From Arthrobacter sp. CAN_C5 (GTDB lineage: Bacteria; Actinomycetota; Actinomycetes; Actinomycetales; Micrococcaceae), in NCBI RefSeq assembly GCF_017875735.1, contig NZ_JAGGMZ010000001.1, positions 124,001 to 188,000 on the forward strand: 64,000 bases of DNA. The letters run 5' to 3'. Under the pieces are notes generated by a model, which made no database searches, had not been told where the DNA came from, and saw nothing but the letters and a program-made list of their open reading frames with translations. Of the stretch, positions 1 to 7,260 are shown piece by piece; the stretch's first letter is position 1; every line of letters starts with the position of its first letter. The translations under genes and the position numbers were made by a program.

Positions 1-37
1 CAAGCATGAACTTTCCTCCCCGGCATGGCGGCACGCC

Positions 38-56
38 TGTCTGTAGCCTACAGACA
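38..56. promoter_or_regulatory. 19-bp perfect palindrome, candidate operator
   Basis: Nine-base arms TGTCTGTAG and CTACAGACA flank a single central C. The size and symmetry suit a dimeric TetR- or GntR-type repressor. It lies about 330 bp upstream of the repeat-peptide gene, so it may instead serve a gene beyond the left edge. No regulator gene is visible nearby; the role is an inference. Confidence 0.35.
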
Positions 57-94
57 CGTTTCACCGTCGAACGATTTGTCGTCCATGCCGGCTC

Positions 95-121
95 ATTTAC
101 CCAAAAATGACCCGGGTAAAT
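95..121. promoter_or_regulatory. Inverted repeat upstream of the peptide gene
   Basis: Arms ATTTACCC (95-102) and GGGTAAAT (114-121) are separated by 11 bases. It could be an operator or a weak hairpin; no T-run follows, so it is not a typical terminator. The rest of bases 1-387 holds no convincing coding sequence: the open frames there are low-quality or antisense. Confidence 0.25.
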
Positions 122-387
122 CATGCCATGTCCACTTAATGACATCATTGCTCCGTGCTGTCGTGAAAACCGGTGAAATGTAACGGATTCCCATGTCGGA
201 GCCGGTTTCCAGGAGCCTTCGGAGACGGCAGGCCAAAGCCTCCAGACCGCGTCCAGTCCGCTTTAGGCCATGTCCGGAACAGGGTGGTTATCCGGCTGGA
301 CAGGGACGGAGCGATCGCCGCATTGTAGGGATACCGGCTACACCTTGCCGGTTCAGCACCATTTGCAGCCACTCGGAGGGGAATCTC

Positions 388-558
388 GTGAAGAAGATTA
401 TCGGGACCGCAGCTGGACTTCTTGTCATCATCGGCGTCGTCGCGCCCGCAAGCCCAACACTGAGTGCGGCCAACTGGGAATGGCCGAAGACGGTCGTCGC
501 AGCCAACTGGGAATGGCCCAAAACCGTGGTGGCCAGCAACTGGGAGTGGCCCAAATAG
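388..558 (+). CDS. Short secreted-type peptide with three tandem NWEWPK repeats (putative RiPP-like precursor)
   Basis: A 56-residue peptide that I do not recognise. The start is GTG at 388, preceded by GGAGGGGA with good spacing; the frame is open further upstream to 193 but that part is arginine-rich and implausible. Residues 2-3 are KK, residues 4-19 are hydrophobic, and PASPTLSA resembles a signal-peptidase region. From residue 28 to the end the sequence is a tandem repeat of period 11: ANWEWPKTVVA, ANWEWPKTVVA, SNWEWPK. Third-codon positions differ between copies (CCG/CCC, AAG/AAA, ACG/ACC, GTC/GTG), so the repetition is kept at protein level rather than being a fresh DNA duplication. 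The next gene belongs to the lanthipeptide/thiopeptide enzyme family, which suggests a multi-core precursor; a peptide signal is an alternative. Function is inference. Confidence 0.75.
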   Translation: MKKIIGTAAGLLVIIGVVAPASPTLSAANWEWPKTVVAANWEWPKTVVASNWEWPK

Positions 559-645
559 CTCGCTGTTCACGCCGGATCTGATCGGCGCGACAGCACAACA
601 GACTCGCCCCAGTGGCGGTGACCATATATCCGGAAGGAAAGGGCC

Positions 646-1680
646 ATGAGCCAGCTGACAGCAGTTCGCATCGCCTCACGAACAGCAGACAGCGCTCAAT
701 GGTGGCACCTTTCCGTTTTTACCGGTGGCTTCGATGTAGCGGACGGCATCATTGGAGACCTGGTTACCCCACTGGCGGCGCAGGCTCAAAAACTGGGTGC
801 CAGTCGCTGGTTCTTCACACGCTGTGAGGAACCAGCCGGTGCCCAGGTGAAGTTTCACGTCCTTGCCTGCCCCGCGGTCACCGCGCAACTTCAGTCCTTC
901 CTCACCGCACTGCAGCATGGCAGGCCCGCGGGTACCGATGGCCGCGTGAACCACGCACCGGACAATGGGCCACTGCGCAGCCACCCGGGGCCCGGCCCAG
1001 CCGGCGTCCTATCTGAGCTGAGGGTTCGCCAGCACTTTTCCCGCCCCGCCGGAACCCTTCCCTCGCAGGTCGCAGCCATCGACGTCGAGCCGCGGCTCGA
1101 AGCCGAGCTGGTGAAATACGGGGGTGTCGACGGGCTCCACTTGGCCGAAGAAGTCTTCGAGCTGTCCTCGGAACTCGCCGCCTGGGCCACGAAACGCTTC
1201 CCCAAGATGCAGAGCCGCTCAGCGTTCGGGGCACTGATCCTGTTCGATTCGGCACGCGCCATGATGAAGGGTCCCCGGTCGGCTGGGTGGCCCGATCGCC
1301 GCCGCATCTCGTGGGACTTCTACTGGGACAGCCATCTACGGACGTGCACCAATGACCTGGGGCCGCGTGCGGGCGGTGTCAGGGACGCGTTGTCGGCACA
1401 GGTTGCAGCCCGGGTGCCCGCGTTCCACGGCCTGATGGCGGCGACGGCCTCGGAGTCGGCAGCACAGAACTGGCGTCGCCGATACGCTCGGGCAATCGAC
1501 AATTACCTGTACCGTGCCGACAAGATGCGGGTCAGCCGCAGCGCACAACACCTCACCGTCTACCAGGCGCATACGACCCTGAACCGGCTGGGTTTCACCA
1601 CCCGCGAAGAGGGAGTGCTCGGTCTGTACGCCCGCTCCTGGAGCATCGAGCGGGAGGTCTCTTCCTACGACCAGAACTAG
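646..1680 (+). CDS. Stand-alone lantibiotic dehydratase C-terminal / thiopeptide-type bacteriocin biosynthesis protein
   Basis: 344 residues. Three family landmarks of the SpaB_C-type domain are visible in order: WWHLSVFTGG near residue 19 with RWFFTR at 54-59; KYGGVDGLHLAEEVF at 157-171; and HTTLNRLG followed by EE at 309-322. In known systems stand-alone members act as glutamate-eliminating enzymes (TbtC type) or pyridine synthases (TbtD type) in thiopeptide biosynthesis, or form part of split LanB enzymes. Here the N-terminal glutamylation half is absent from the window. The start ATG has AAGGAAAG upstream. It lies 87 bp after the repeat-peptide gene on the same strand, so the peptide is its most likely substrate. 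Which reaction it performs cannot be read from the sequence: the repeats contain Thr but no Ser or Cys. Confidence 0.8.
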   Translation: MSQLTAVRIASRTADSAQWWHLSVFTGGFDVADGIIGDLVTPLAAQAQKLGASRWFFTRCEEPAGAQVKFHVLACPAVTAQLQSFLTALQHGRPAGTDGRVNHAPDNGPLRSHPGPGPAGVLSELRVRQHFSRPAGTLPSQVAAIDVEPRLEAELVKYGGVDGLHLAEEVFELSSELAAWATKRFPKMQSRSAFGALILFDSARAMMKGPRSAGWPDRRRISWDFYWDSHLRTCTNDLGPRAGGVRDALSAQVAARVPAFHGLMAATASESAAQNWRRRYARAIDNYLYRADKMRVSRSAQHLTVYQAHTTLNRLGFTTREEGVLGLYARSWSIEREVSSYDQN

Positions 1681-1731
1681 GCGCGATGAGTACCCAACCA
1701 CCCAAGGTTACCGAGGAAGGATTTGAACACC

Positions 1732-1923
1732 ATGGCGGCAAGCAACGATGTCATCTTGGCCACAGACGAACGGGAACTCAGCGAAGCCTTGGGATGTTCG
1801 CCGGACACCCTCGAGGACATGCGGGATCTGGGCGTTCTCGCCTCACGGGGGGAACTGTGGGAGGTTGGCCCTGCCCGTGACTACCTGCGCGACGCTGCCT
1901 GGGCTGACAGTCTCTGGGCCTGA
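1732..1923 (+). CDS. Small acidic protein, third gene of the repeat-peptide locus
   Basis: 63 residues, acidic. I chose ATG 1732 because GAGGAAGG lies 11 bases upstream; a TTG at 1723 would sit too close to that site. The middle (SEALGCSPDTLEDMRDLGVL) could form a helix-turn-helix of the kind seen in excisionase or MerR-type proteins, and the protein ends in DSLWA. It starts 51 bp after the LanB-like gene and has the same orientation, so it is probably co-transcribed. It could be a small DNA-binding regulator, a peptide-binding partner, or a second substrate. I do not recognise a family. Confidence 0.6.
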   Translation: MAASNDVILATDERELSEALGCSPDTLEDMRDLGVLASRGELWEVGPARDYLRDAAWADSLWA

Positions 1924-1989
1924 GGAAACACCCCCGCATGGGGCCCGCCTCGGCGGCAGCCCCCATGCGGTGACCAGTATGCTGGGCGC

Positions 1990-3009
1990 ATGACGACAAT
2001 CCGCACTGCAGTGTTCGGCTACGGTCTCGGAGGGCGCGCATTCCACGCCCCTTTCATCCACGCCGATCCGAACTACTCTCTTGACGTCATCGTCACGTCC
2101 AACCCCGCCAGGAAGGCTGAGGCCGAGGTGCTGTATCCGGGCGTCCTGGTGGTGTCGACAGCGCAGGAGGCGTTCGCCCGGGCCGGCGAACTTGAGCTGG
2201 CGGTGATCAGCACACCACCCGGAACCCATGCCCTCCTGGCGACTGAGGCGTTGAACGCCGGCCTCGCCGTCGTCGTCGACAAACCTTTTGTGATTGACGC
2301 CGCGGACGGCGTCCGGTTGATCGAATTGGCCCGATCGCGCGGGAGCGTCCTGACAGTCTTCCAGAACCGACGCTGGGACGGGGATTTCCTGACTGTCCAA
2401 AAACTGATCGATGAGGGTCTGCTGGGCAGCATCCGCCGGTTCGAATCCCGGATGGAATCCTTCAAACCGGTGCTCTCCAAACCGTGGAAGGGTGCCCCAG
2501 CGAGCGACGGCGGGGGGATTCTCTACGATCTGGGGCCACACCTGATCGACCAGGCACTGGCACTGTTTGGCCCGGCGGAACTGCAGTACGCGGAACTCGC
2601 CGCCCACCGGGGCGACGGCGGCCCGGACGACGACGCCTTCCTCGCCCTGCGCCACACCAACGGGACCATCAGCCACCTGTGGATGAACGCGCTGGCGCCT
2701 CAGGCGGCGCCACGCTTCAGGGTGGTCGGATCACAGTCGGCGTACTCCAAATGGGGAGTGGACGTGCAGGAGCCGTCAGTCGTCGCGGGGATGCTGCCCT
2801 CCGACCCTTTGTTTGGGGTGGAGGATGAGCTGGCGTGGGGGCTGCTCGGCTTCGACGCCGACGCCACCAAGGTGCGCACCGAGAAGGGTCAATACCCCAC
2901 GTTCTATGAGCTGATGGCCTCCGCGGTGCTCCACGGATCTCCGGTGCCGGTAGATCCGCAGGACAGCCTCGCCGCCCTGCGGATCATTGAAGCCACCCAC
3001 CAGGAATGA
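1990..3009 (+). CDS. Gfo/Idh/MocA family oxidoreductase
   Basis: 339 residues, the usual length for the family. An N-terminal Rossmann fold carries GYGLGG (residues 10-15) for NAD(P) binding, and VVVDKPF near residue 95 corresponds to the family EKP motif that places the catalytic lysine. The C-terminal half is the typical alpha/beta dehydrogenase domain. Such enzymes oxidise or reduce sugars, inositols or their derivatives; the substrate cannot be told here. The start is probably leaderless: TATGCT lies 6 bases before the ATG. The gene ends 2 bp before the convergent alanine dehydrogenase, with no clear terminator between them. Confidence 0.9.
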   Translation: MTTIRTAVFGYGLGGRAFHAPFIHADPNYSLDVIVTSNPARKAEAEVLYPGVLVVSTAQEAFARAGELELAVISTPPGTHALLATEALNAGLAVVVDKPFVIDAADGVRLIELARSRGSVLTVFQNRRWDGDFLTVQKLIDEGLLGSIRRFESRMESFKPVLSKPWKGAPASDGGGILYDLGPHLIDQALALFGPAELQYAELAAHRGDGGPDDDAFLALRHTNGTISHLWMNALAPQAAPRFRVVGSQSAYSKWGVDVQEPSVVAGMLPSDPLFGVEDELAWGLLGFDADATKVRTEKGQYPTFYELMASAVLHGSPVPVDPQDSLAALRIIEATHQE

Positions 3010-3010
3010 G

Positions 3011-4123
3011 CTAGACCAGGTCCCGCCAGTCGGCAGTCAGGGCTAGCCCATGCGCTTCGGAGACTGAGTGGTGAGCCACCTGTCCCCCCGCAATGTTCAG
3101 TCCCTGTGCCAGCGCGGCATCGGCTTCGAAGGCGCCGCGCACGCCCCGGTTGGCAAGTGCCACCGCATAGCGCAGCGTAACGTTGGTCAGCGCGTAGGTT
3201 GAGGTGTTGGGCACCGCACCGGGCATATTTCCGACACAGTAGAACAACGAATTGTGCACGGTGAAGGTCGGATCCTGATGGGTTGTGACGTGGGAATCCT
3301 CAAAGCAACCGCCCTGGTCGACGGCGATGTCGACCAGCACGCTTCCCGGCTTCATCCGCGAAACCAGCTGGTTGGTCACCAGCTTGGGCGCCCTGGCTCC
3401 GGGAATCAGCACCGAGCCAATCACCAGGTCAGCATCGAGGACTGCCCGCTCAATCTCGAACGCGTTCGACGCGATCGTCTTGATCCGTCCGGCATAAAGC
3501 GCATCGAGCTCGCGAAGCCGCCCGATGTTGATGTCCAGGACGGTGACCTCGGCTCCCGTTCCAACGGCCATAGCGGCGGCATTCGTTCCAGCAACCCCGG
3601 CACCGAGTACCACTACCTTCGCGGGACGAACCCCGGGAACCCCGCCCAAAAGCAGTCCCGGCCCACCCGCAGGGGCAGTCATCACCTGCGCACCCACCTG
3701 GACGGACAGGCGGCCGGCAACCTCGGACATGGGGGCGAGGAGCGGAAGGGAGCGGCCCTCCTGCACGGTTTCATAGGCGATCGCGGTGACGCCGGTATCC
3801 AGCAGGGCCCTGGTTAGTTCTGGTTCGGCGGCAAGATGCAGGTAGGTGAAGAGGATCAGCCCGTCGCGGAACCGGTGGTATTCCTCGGCGATCGGCTCCT
3901 TGACCTTGAGCACCATGTCCGAGCGGGACCACAGTTCATCAGCTGAGGAGACAATCTCGGCGCCCGCTGCCACGTACTCGTCGTCGGTGATGTTTGAGCC
4001 CACCCCTGCGTCCTGCTCCACCAGGACAGTGTGACCGGTAGTGCGTAACTCATGCACCCCGGAAGCGGTGATGGCTACGCGGAACTCGTTGTTCTTGACT
4101 TCTTTTGGAACGCCGACGATCAC
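3011..4123 (-). CDS. ald: Alanine dehydrogenase
   Basis: 370 residues, full length. It catalyses the reversible NAD-dependent deamination of L-alanine to pyruvate and ammonium in the cytoplasm. The start MIVGVPKEVKNNEFRV is diagnostic. Lysine in KVKEP (residues 73-77) and His96 in YLHLA match the pyruvate-binding lysine and catalytic histidine of characterised enzymes, and GAGVAG (174-179) binds NAD. It is transcribed away from a PucR-type regulator across a 280-bp gap, a common arrangement for genes induced by alanine or poor nitrogen supply, so that regulator is the likely activator. Confidence 0.96.
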   Translation of the reverse strand: MIVGVPKEVKNNEFRVAITASGVHELRTTGHTVLVEQDAGVGSNITDDEYVAAGAEIVSSADELWSRSDMVLKVKEPIAEEYHRFRDGLILFTYLHLAAEPELTRALLDTGVTAIAYETVQEGRSLPLLAPMSEVAGRLSVQVGAQVMTAPAGGPGLLLGGVPGVRPAKVVVLGAGVAGTNAAAMAVGTGAEVTVLDINIGRLRELDALYAGRIKTIASNAFEIERAVLDADLVIGSVLIPGARAPKLVTNQLVSRMKPGSVLVDIAVDQGGCFEDSHVTTHQDPTFTVHNSLFYCVGNMPGAVPNTSTYALTNVTLRYAVALANRGVRGAFEADAALAQGLNIAGGQVAHHSVSEAHGLALTADWRDLV

Positions 4124-4337
4124 GGGATTCTCCGTTCACTTTCGATGGTGCGGGTGGGGCCCTGTCGGACCTGCCCCTAGCCTACGGACGCTGCCCGGTC
4201 CCTGGACAGGGGACAGGGCATGGTTCTGCATCGCCGAGCCTCCTGCCGGAGAGCCCCGTGGCGGCCGTATCCGGCGCCTGCGCGACCATTGGGCGGTTGT
4301 GACCCAGTTCACTAGCACATGACCCGGTAACCTCGAA

Positions 4338-4353
4338 GTCGACAACTGTCGAC
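4338..4353. promoter_or_regulatory. Palindrome in the ald/PucR intergenic region
   Basis: Seven-base arms GTCGACA and TGTCGAC flank AC. A related CAATTGTCG lies about 10 bases further on. It sits between the divergent ald and PucR-type genes and just upstream of the regulator's own -10-like box (TAGCAT at 4392), which makes it a candidate autoregulatory site. Confidence 0.4.
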
Positions 4354-4403
4354 CCTTTGCGCATCAATTGTCGTCCCGAGAGCGTCACCCGTAGCATGGA
4401 GCG

Positions 4404-5615
4404 ATGCAATCAGGCGGAGTGGATTCAGCCGTAGAGGCAATTGCGTCGCGGCTGGGGCGGGGCCTGTCGCTGGAAGATCTTGACGGTGTGCTGCTGGCCT
4501 ACAGCAGCCACCAGTCGGCGGCCGACCGGGTGCGCGTGAACTTCCTGCTCAGCAAGAAGGTGCCGGACGACGTCAGCCAGTGGCAATTGCAGCACGGGAT
4601 CTCATCGGCCGTGCGCCCGGTGGTCCTCCCTGCCAACCCCTCGCTGGGGATGCTCGGGCGGGTGTGCGTTCCACTGCTGGTCCGGGGATTCCGGGTGGGC
4701 TACCTGTGGGTGCAGCAGGAGGCGAACGAAGAGCTGCCCGACGACATCCTGCGGCAGCTCCCGAAGGTGCGCGGGGATCTGGACCACCTCGCCACGCTGC
4801 TCCTGGAGGGCAATACCGCCGCGTCTGAACATCGCAGAAAGCGGGAGGGCATCTTTCTCGCCGCCTGCGACGGAACCTCAGCGGCCACCGACGACCTTGC
4901 GGGGTGGGCTGAGCTGCACAACACGGCGCCCTGGCAGGTTGCGGTGCTGTTCGCGCGGAAAGACATCCCGGAACCAGCCGACCCGCAGGCGAGCATGCTC
5001 ACACACCGGAGTGCCGCTCTCCAGGCCACGGTGGGGGTTGGTTCGGTGCTGTTCAGCGCCGGCACCCCGGTGGCCGCCGTACTTCTCCTCACCGGTGGCC
5101 TGGCGGGCGGGGGTTACACCGATATCCTCCGGCGGTATGACAGCGAACACGCCAAACGCGAGGGCGACCGGGCCGGCGTCGCGCTCCTGGGGTTGAGCGA
5201 GCAGTTCCTCGATCTGCGGGACCTCCCGAAGGCGTTCGGCCAGGCCCGTCATGCCGTCCAGGCATCGGCGGTGGACGAGGGACTCGGCCCCGTCACCCAC
5301 TACCGGGCCACCGGCAGCTATCAGTTCCTTGCCGCGGGCGGCTGGAAAGTCACGGCAGCCAATTCGGTGTACTTCGCCGAGATCGAGGAGCAGGACCGCA
5401 ACGCAGAGCTGCTGCCGGTGCTGGAACTGCTGTATGACAAGAATGGCTCCGTCCAGGACGTTGCCTCGCAGCTCCACCTGCACCGCAGCAGTGTGTACAA
5501 CCGGCTGGCGCGGATCCGGGCCATTATTGGCGCCGACCCACTCACCGGCCATGTGCGACTGGAACTTCACCTGGCGCTGAAAGCCAGAAAATGGGCCAGA
5601 CGGCCACGAATCTAA
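4404..5615 (+). CDS. PucR/CdaR-type transcriptional regulator
   Basis: 403 residues. The C-terminal 60 residues hold the PucR-type HTH: GSVQDVASQLHLHRSSVYNR followed by LARI. The central part is the GGDEF-like/CdaR region and the N-terminal part resembles a sensor domain. Proteins of this family activate nitrogen, purine or amino-acid catabolism genes. Its head-to-head position with ald suggests that it controls alanine dehydrogenase; this is inference from context. TAGCAT sits 6 bases before the ATG, so the transcript is probably leaderless. It converges on the excisionase-type gene 12 bp downstream. Confidence 0.88.
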   Translation: MQSGGVDSAVEAIASRLGRGLSLEDLDGVLLAYSSHQSAADRVRVNFLLSKKVPDDVSQWQLQHGISSAVRPVVLPANPSLGMLGRVCVPLLVRGFRVGYLWVQQEANEELPDDILRQLPKVRGDLDHLATLLLEGNTAASEHRRKREGIFLAACDGTSAATDDLAGWAELHNTAPWQVAVLFARKDIPEPADPQASMLTHRSAALQATVGVGSVLFSAGTPVAAVLLLTGGLAGGGYTDILRRYDSEHAKREGDRAGVALLGLSEQFLDLRDLPKAFGQARHAVQASAVDEGLGPVTHYRATGSYQFLAAGGWKVTAANSVYFAEIEEQDRNAELLPVLELLYDKNGSVQDVASQLHLHRSSVYNRLARIRAIIGADPLTGHVRLELHLALKARKWARRPRI

Positions 5616-5627
5616 CTATTGCCGGAA

Positions 5628-6035
5628 CTATTCTGCAATCTTCCCTTTATCGGCTGAATCGATTTTGTCTTCCCTTTTTTGCGAGGCGAGCCACGTGGCC
5701 ACATCCTGTGACCTAATCCTCCGGTGAGTGCCGCGATATTCCACTGGAATAACACCCGCGTCAGTGAGATTCCGTAGGTAGGTAGGTGAAATTCCGGCTG
5801 CGGCCGCGGCCTGGGAGGTGGTCAGGGTTTCGACGGCCGAGCTGACGGTGACGGCGTCACCGTCGGCCAGTCGCCGCAGAAGACCGACCACCGCGTCCCG
5901 GGCCCCGGCGGGCAGCCTCATCGCGGTGCCGTCGACAAAGACGGTGACGTCTTCACGGTCGGTCAGTGCACGCCGGAGCGTCGCGGCCTCGACGCTGGCG
6001 AGGGCAGGTGTGAAAAGTGGAATCCGGTTATGCAT
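5628..6035 (-). CDS. Excisionase-family HTH protein, antitoxin-like
   Basis: 135 residues from ATG at 6035, which has GGAG almost touching it; the open frame extends upstream to 6215 but looks non-coding. The C-terminal part TTSQAAAAAGISPTYLRNLT followed by a basic wing (YRGTHRRIRSQDVATWL) is the excisionase/MerR-like DNA-binding domain common in antitoxins of PIN-domain toxin pairs. No PIN toxin gene follows: the downstream neighbour is the convergent PucR gene. It is therefore either an orphan antitoxin or a free-standing regulator. Confidence 0.75.
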   Translation of the reverse strand: MHNRIPLFTPALASVEAATLRRALTDREDVTVFVDGTAMRLPAGARDAVVGLLRRLADGDAVTVSSAVETLTTSQAAAAAGISPTYLRNLTDAGVIPVEYRGTHRRIRSQDVATWLASQKREDKIDSADKGKIAE

Positions 6036-6208
6036 TCTCCTATTGTGCCAAGAACTGCCCACAGTGGAAGTTTCAACCGAATTCAATATGTTAGCGGCGG
6101 CTAATTGATTCCCTTCCCTGTTTCGCGGGACAGGACTAGGGTGGGGGCACTCACAAGGGAAACTGAAAAAATAAGCTGCACAAACAGCTGGCTGGAGTGG
6201 TGATTTCG

Positions 6209-6435
6209 ATGGCAATCTTCGATCCGTACGACCTCAACCAGGCTCGCCGTGGTGCAGTGCCTGCGATACAGACGAGTACCTCATCTATGAGGACTTCGTT
6301 CCTGCCAGGATTCCAGCGGGGGCCAACGAACAACTTGCGGCGTCGGTAAATTACTCCTGCTCGGTGTGCGGCAGGTTCAACGGGCACGAGGTTCCGTCGT
6401 TCTGGAGCCCGCCGAACTGGTTCTGGTACACCTGA
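6209..6435 (+). pseudogene. Small zinc-ribbon protein gene broken by a frameshift
   Basis: From ATG 6209 (GGAG about 11 bases upstream) frame 1 reads MAIFDPYDLNQARRG and then becomes unprotein-like, stopping near 6350. From about 6250 the -1 frame reads WCSACDTDEYLIYEDFVPAR, later NYSCSVCGRFNGHEVPSFW, and ends at TGA 6433-6435. The two CxxC pairs (CSAC and CSVC) would form a zinc ribbon. Joining the frames gives a plausible protein of about 75 residues, so a single base was lost near 6249-6252, or the sequence has an error. I see no slippery heptamer that would favour programmed frameshifting. Confidence 0.65.
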
Positions 6436-6453
6436 GCTCCTCGTCCGCCCGGA

Positions 6454-7215
6454 TCAGCCTCGCCCGATGAAAGGCATGCCGCTGGCAGTGATCAGCAGGG
6501 AGCCAACTGACGCCGATGAGGGCAGTTGGGCCATCATGAGCACCGCGCGGGCTGCTTCCTCTACCGGAAATGTCGGTTCCGGGCGCCGGGATCCATCTGC
6601 TTGCAGGGCCCCGCCGTTGACGCCGATGGTCTCCATGAGCTGCGTGTGGGCGTTCCCGATGTCGATCTGACCGCAGGTAATGCGGAAGGGCCGTCCGTCC
6701 AGTTCGATCGACTTCGTCAGGCCGGTGATCGCGTGTTTGGTGGTGGTGTACGCGGCCGAGAGGGGACGCGGCGAGTGCGCGGAGACCGACCCGTTGTTGA
6801 TGATGCGTCCGCCTTGCGGCTGCTGGCTTTTCATCAGGCGGACGGCAGCGGCAGCGCACAGGAACGCCCCGGTGAGGTTGACCGCCACCGTGTCCGCCCA
6901 GTCCGCCGGCGACACTTCGTCGACCGCACCGGCCGGCCCAAACACCCCTGCATTGTTGAAGAGCACGCCCAAGGAGCCCAGTTCGTTGCCCACAAACGCG
7001 AACAAGCGCTCGACGTCGGCGGGTTGGGTCACATCGGTGGGGACAACGTGGGCGCGAGGGTGATCGCCGGCGGTGGCCTCAAGCGCTTCCCGCCTCCTAC
7101 CCGCGAGGACGACGTCGAACCCCGCCGCCAGGAACTGGTGGGTGACGGCACGACCAATCCCTGAGCCGGCACCCGTCACCACCGCGGCGGCCGGTGGGTT
7201 CGGTGCTGCATTCAT
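6454..7215 (-). CDS. SDR family NAD(P)-dependent oxidoreductase
   Basis: 253 residues, classical short-chain dehydrogenase. The cofactor motif TGAGSGIG lies at residues 14-21, NNAGVFG follows the fourth strand, and the catalytic Ser with YTTTK is in place near residue 155-160. The Rossmann fold is complete. The substrate is unknown; family members act on alcohols, sugars or ketones. It is transcribed toward the frameshifted zinc-ribbon gene and starts 45 bp from the end of the PHP-domain gene upstream, which has the same direction, so the two may be co-transcribed. Confidence 0.9.
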   Translation of the reverse strand: MNAAPNPPAAAVVTGAGSGIGRAVTHQFLAAGFDVVLAGRRREALEATAGDHPRAHVVPTDVTQPADVERLFAFVGNELGSLGVLFNNAGVFGPAGAVDEVSPADWADTVAVNLTGAFLCAAAAVRLMKSQQPQGGRIINNGSVSAHSPRPLSAAYTTTKHAITGLTKSIELDGRPFRITCGQIDIGNAHTQLMETIGVNGGALQADGSRRPEPTFPVEEAARAVLMMAQLPSSASVGSLLITASGMPFIGRG

Positions 7216-7260
7216 TTCGGTTCCCTGCTGTCGTGTCTGGTCTGGGGCGGCATGGTCACC

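Noticed and set aside
145-570. Minus-strand frame over the repeat peptide
   Set aside because: Its repeats simply mirror the NWEWPK repeats of the plus-strand gene; no start or ribosome site.
6151-6387. Minus-strand ORF opposite the zinc-ribbon gene
   Set aside because: The plus strand has better protein character, including two CxxC pairs.
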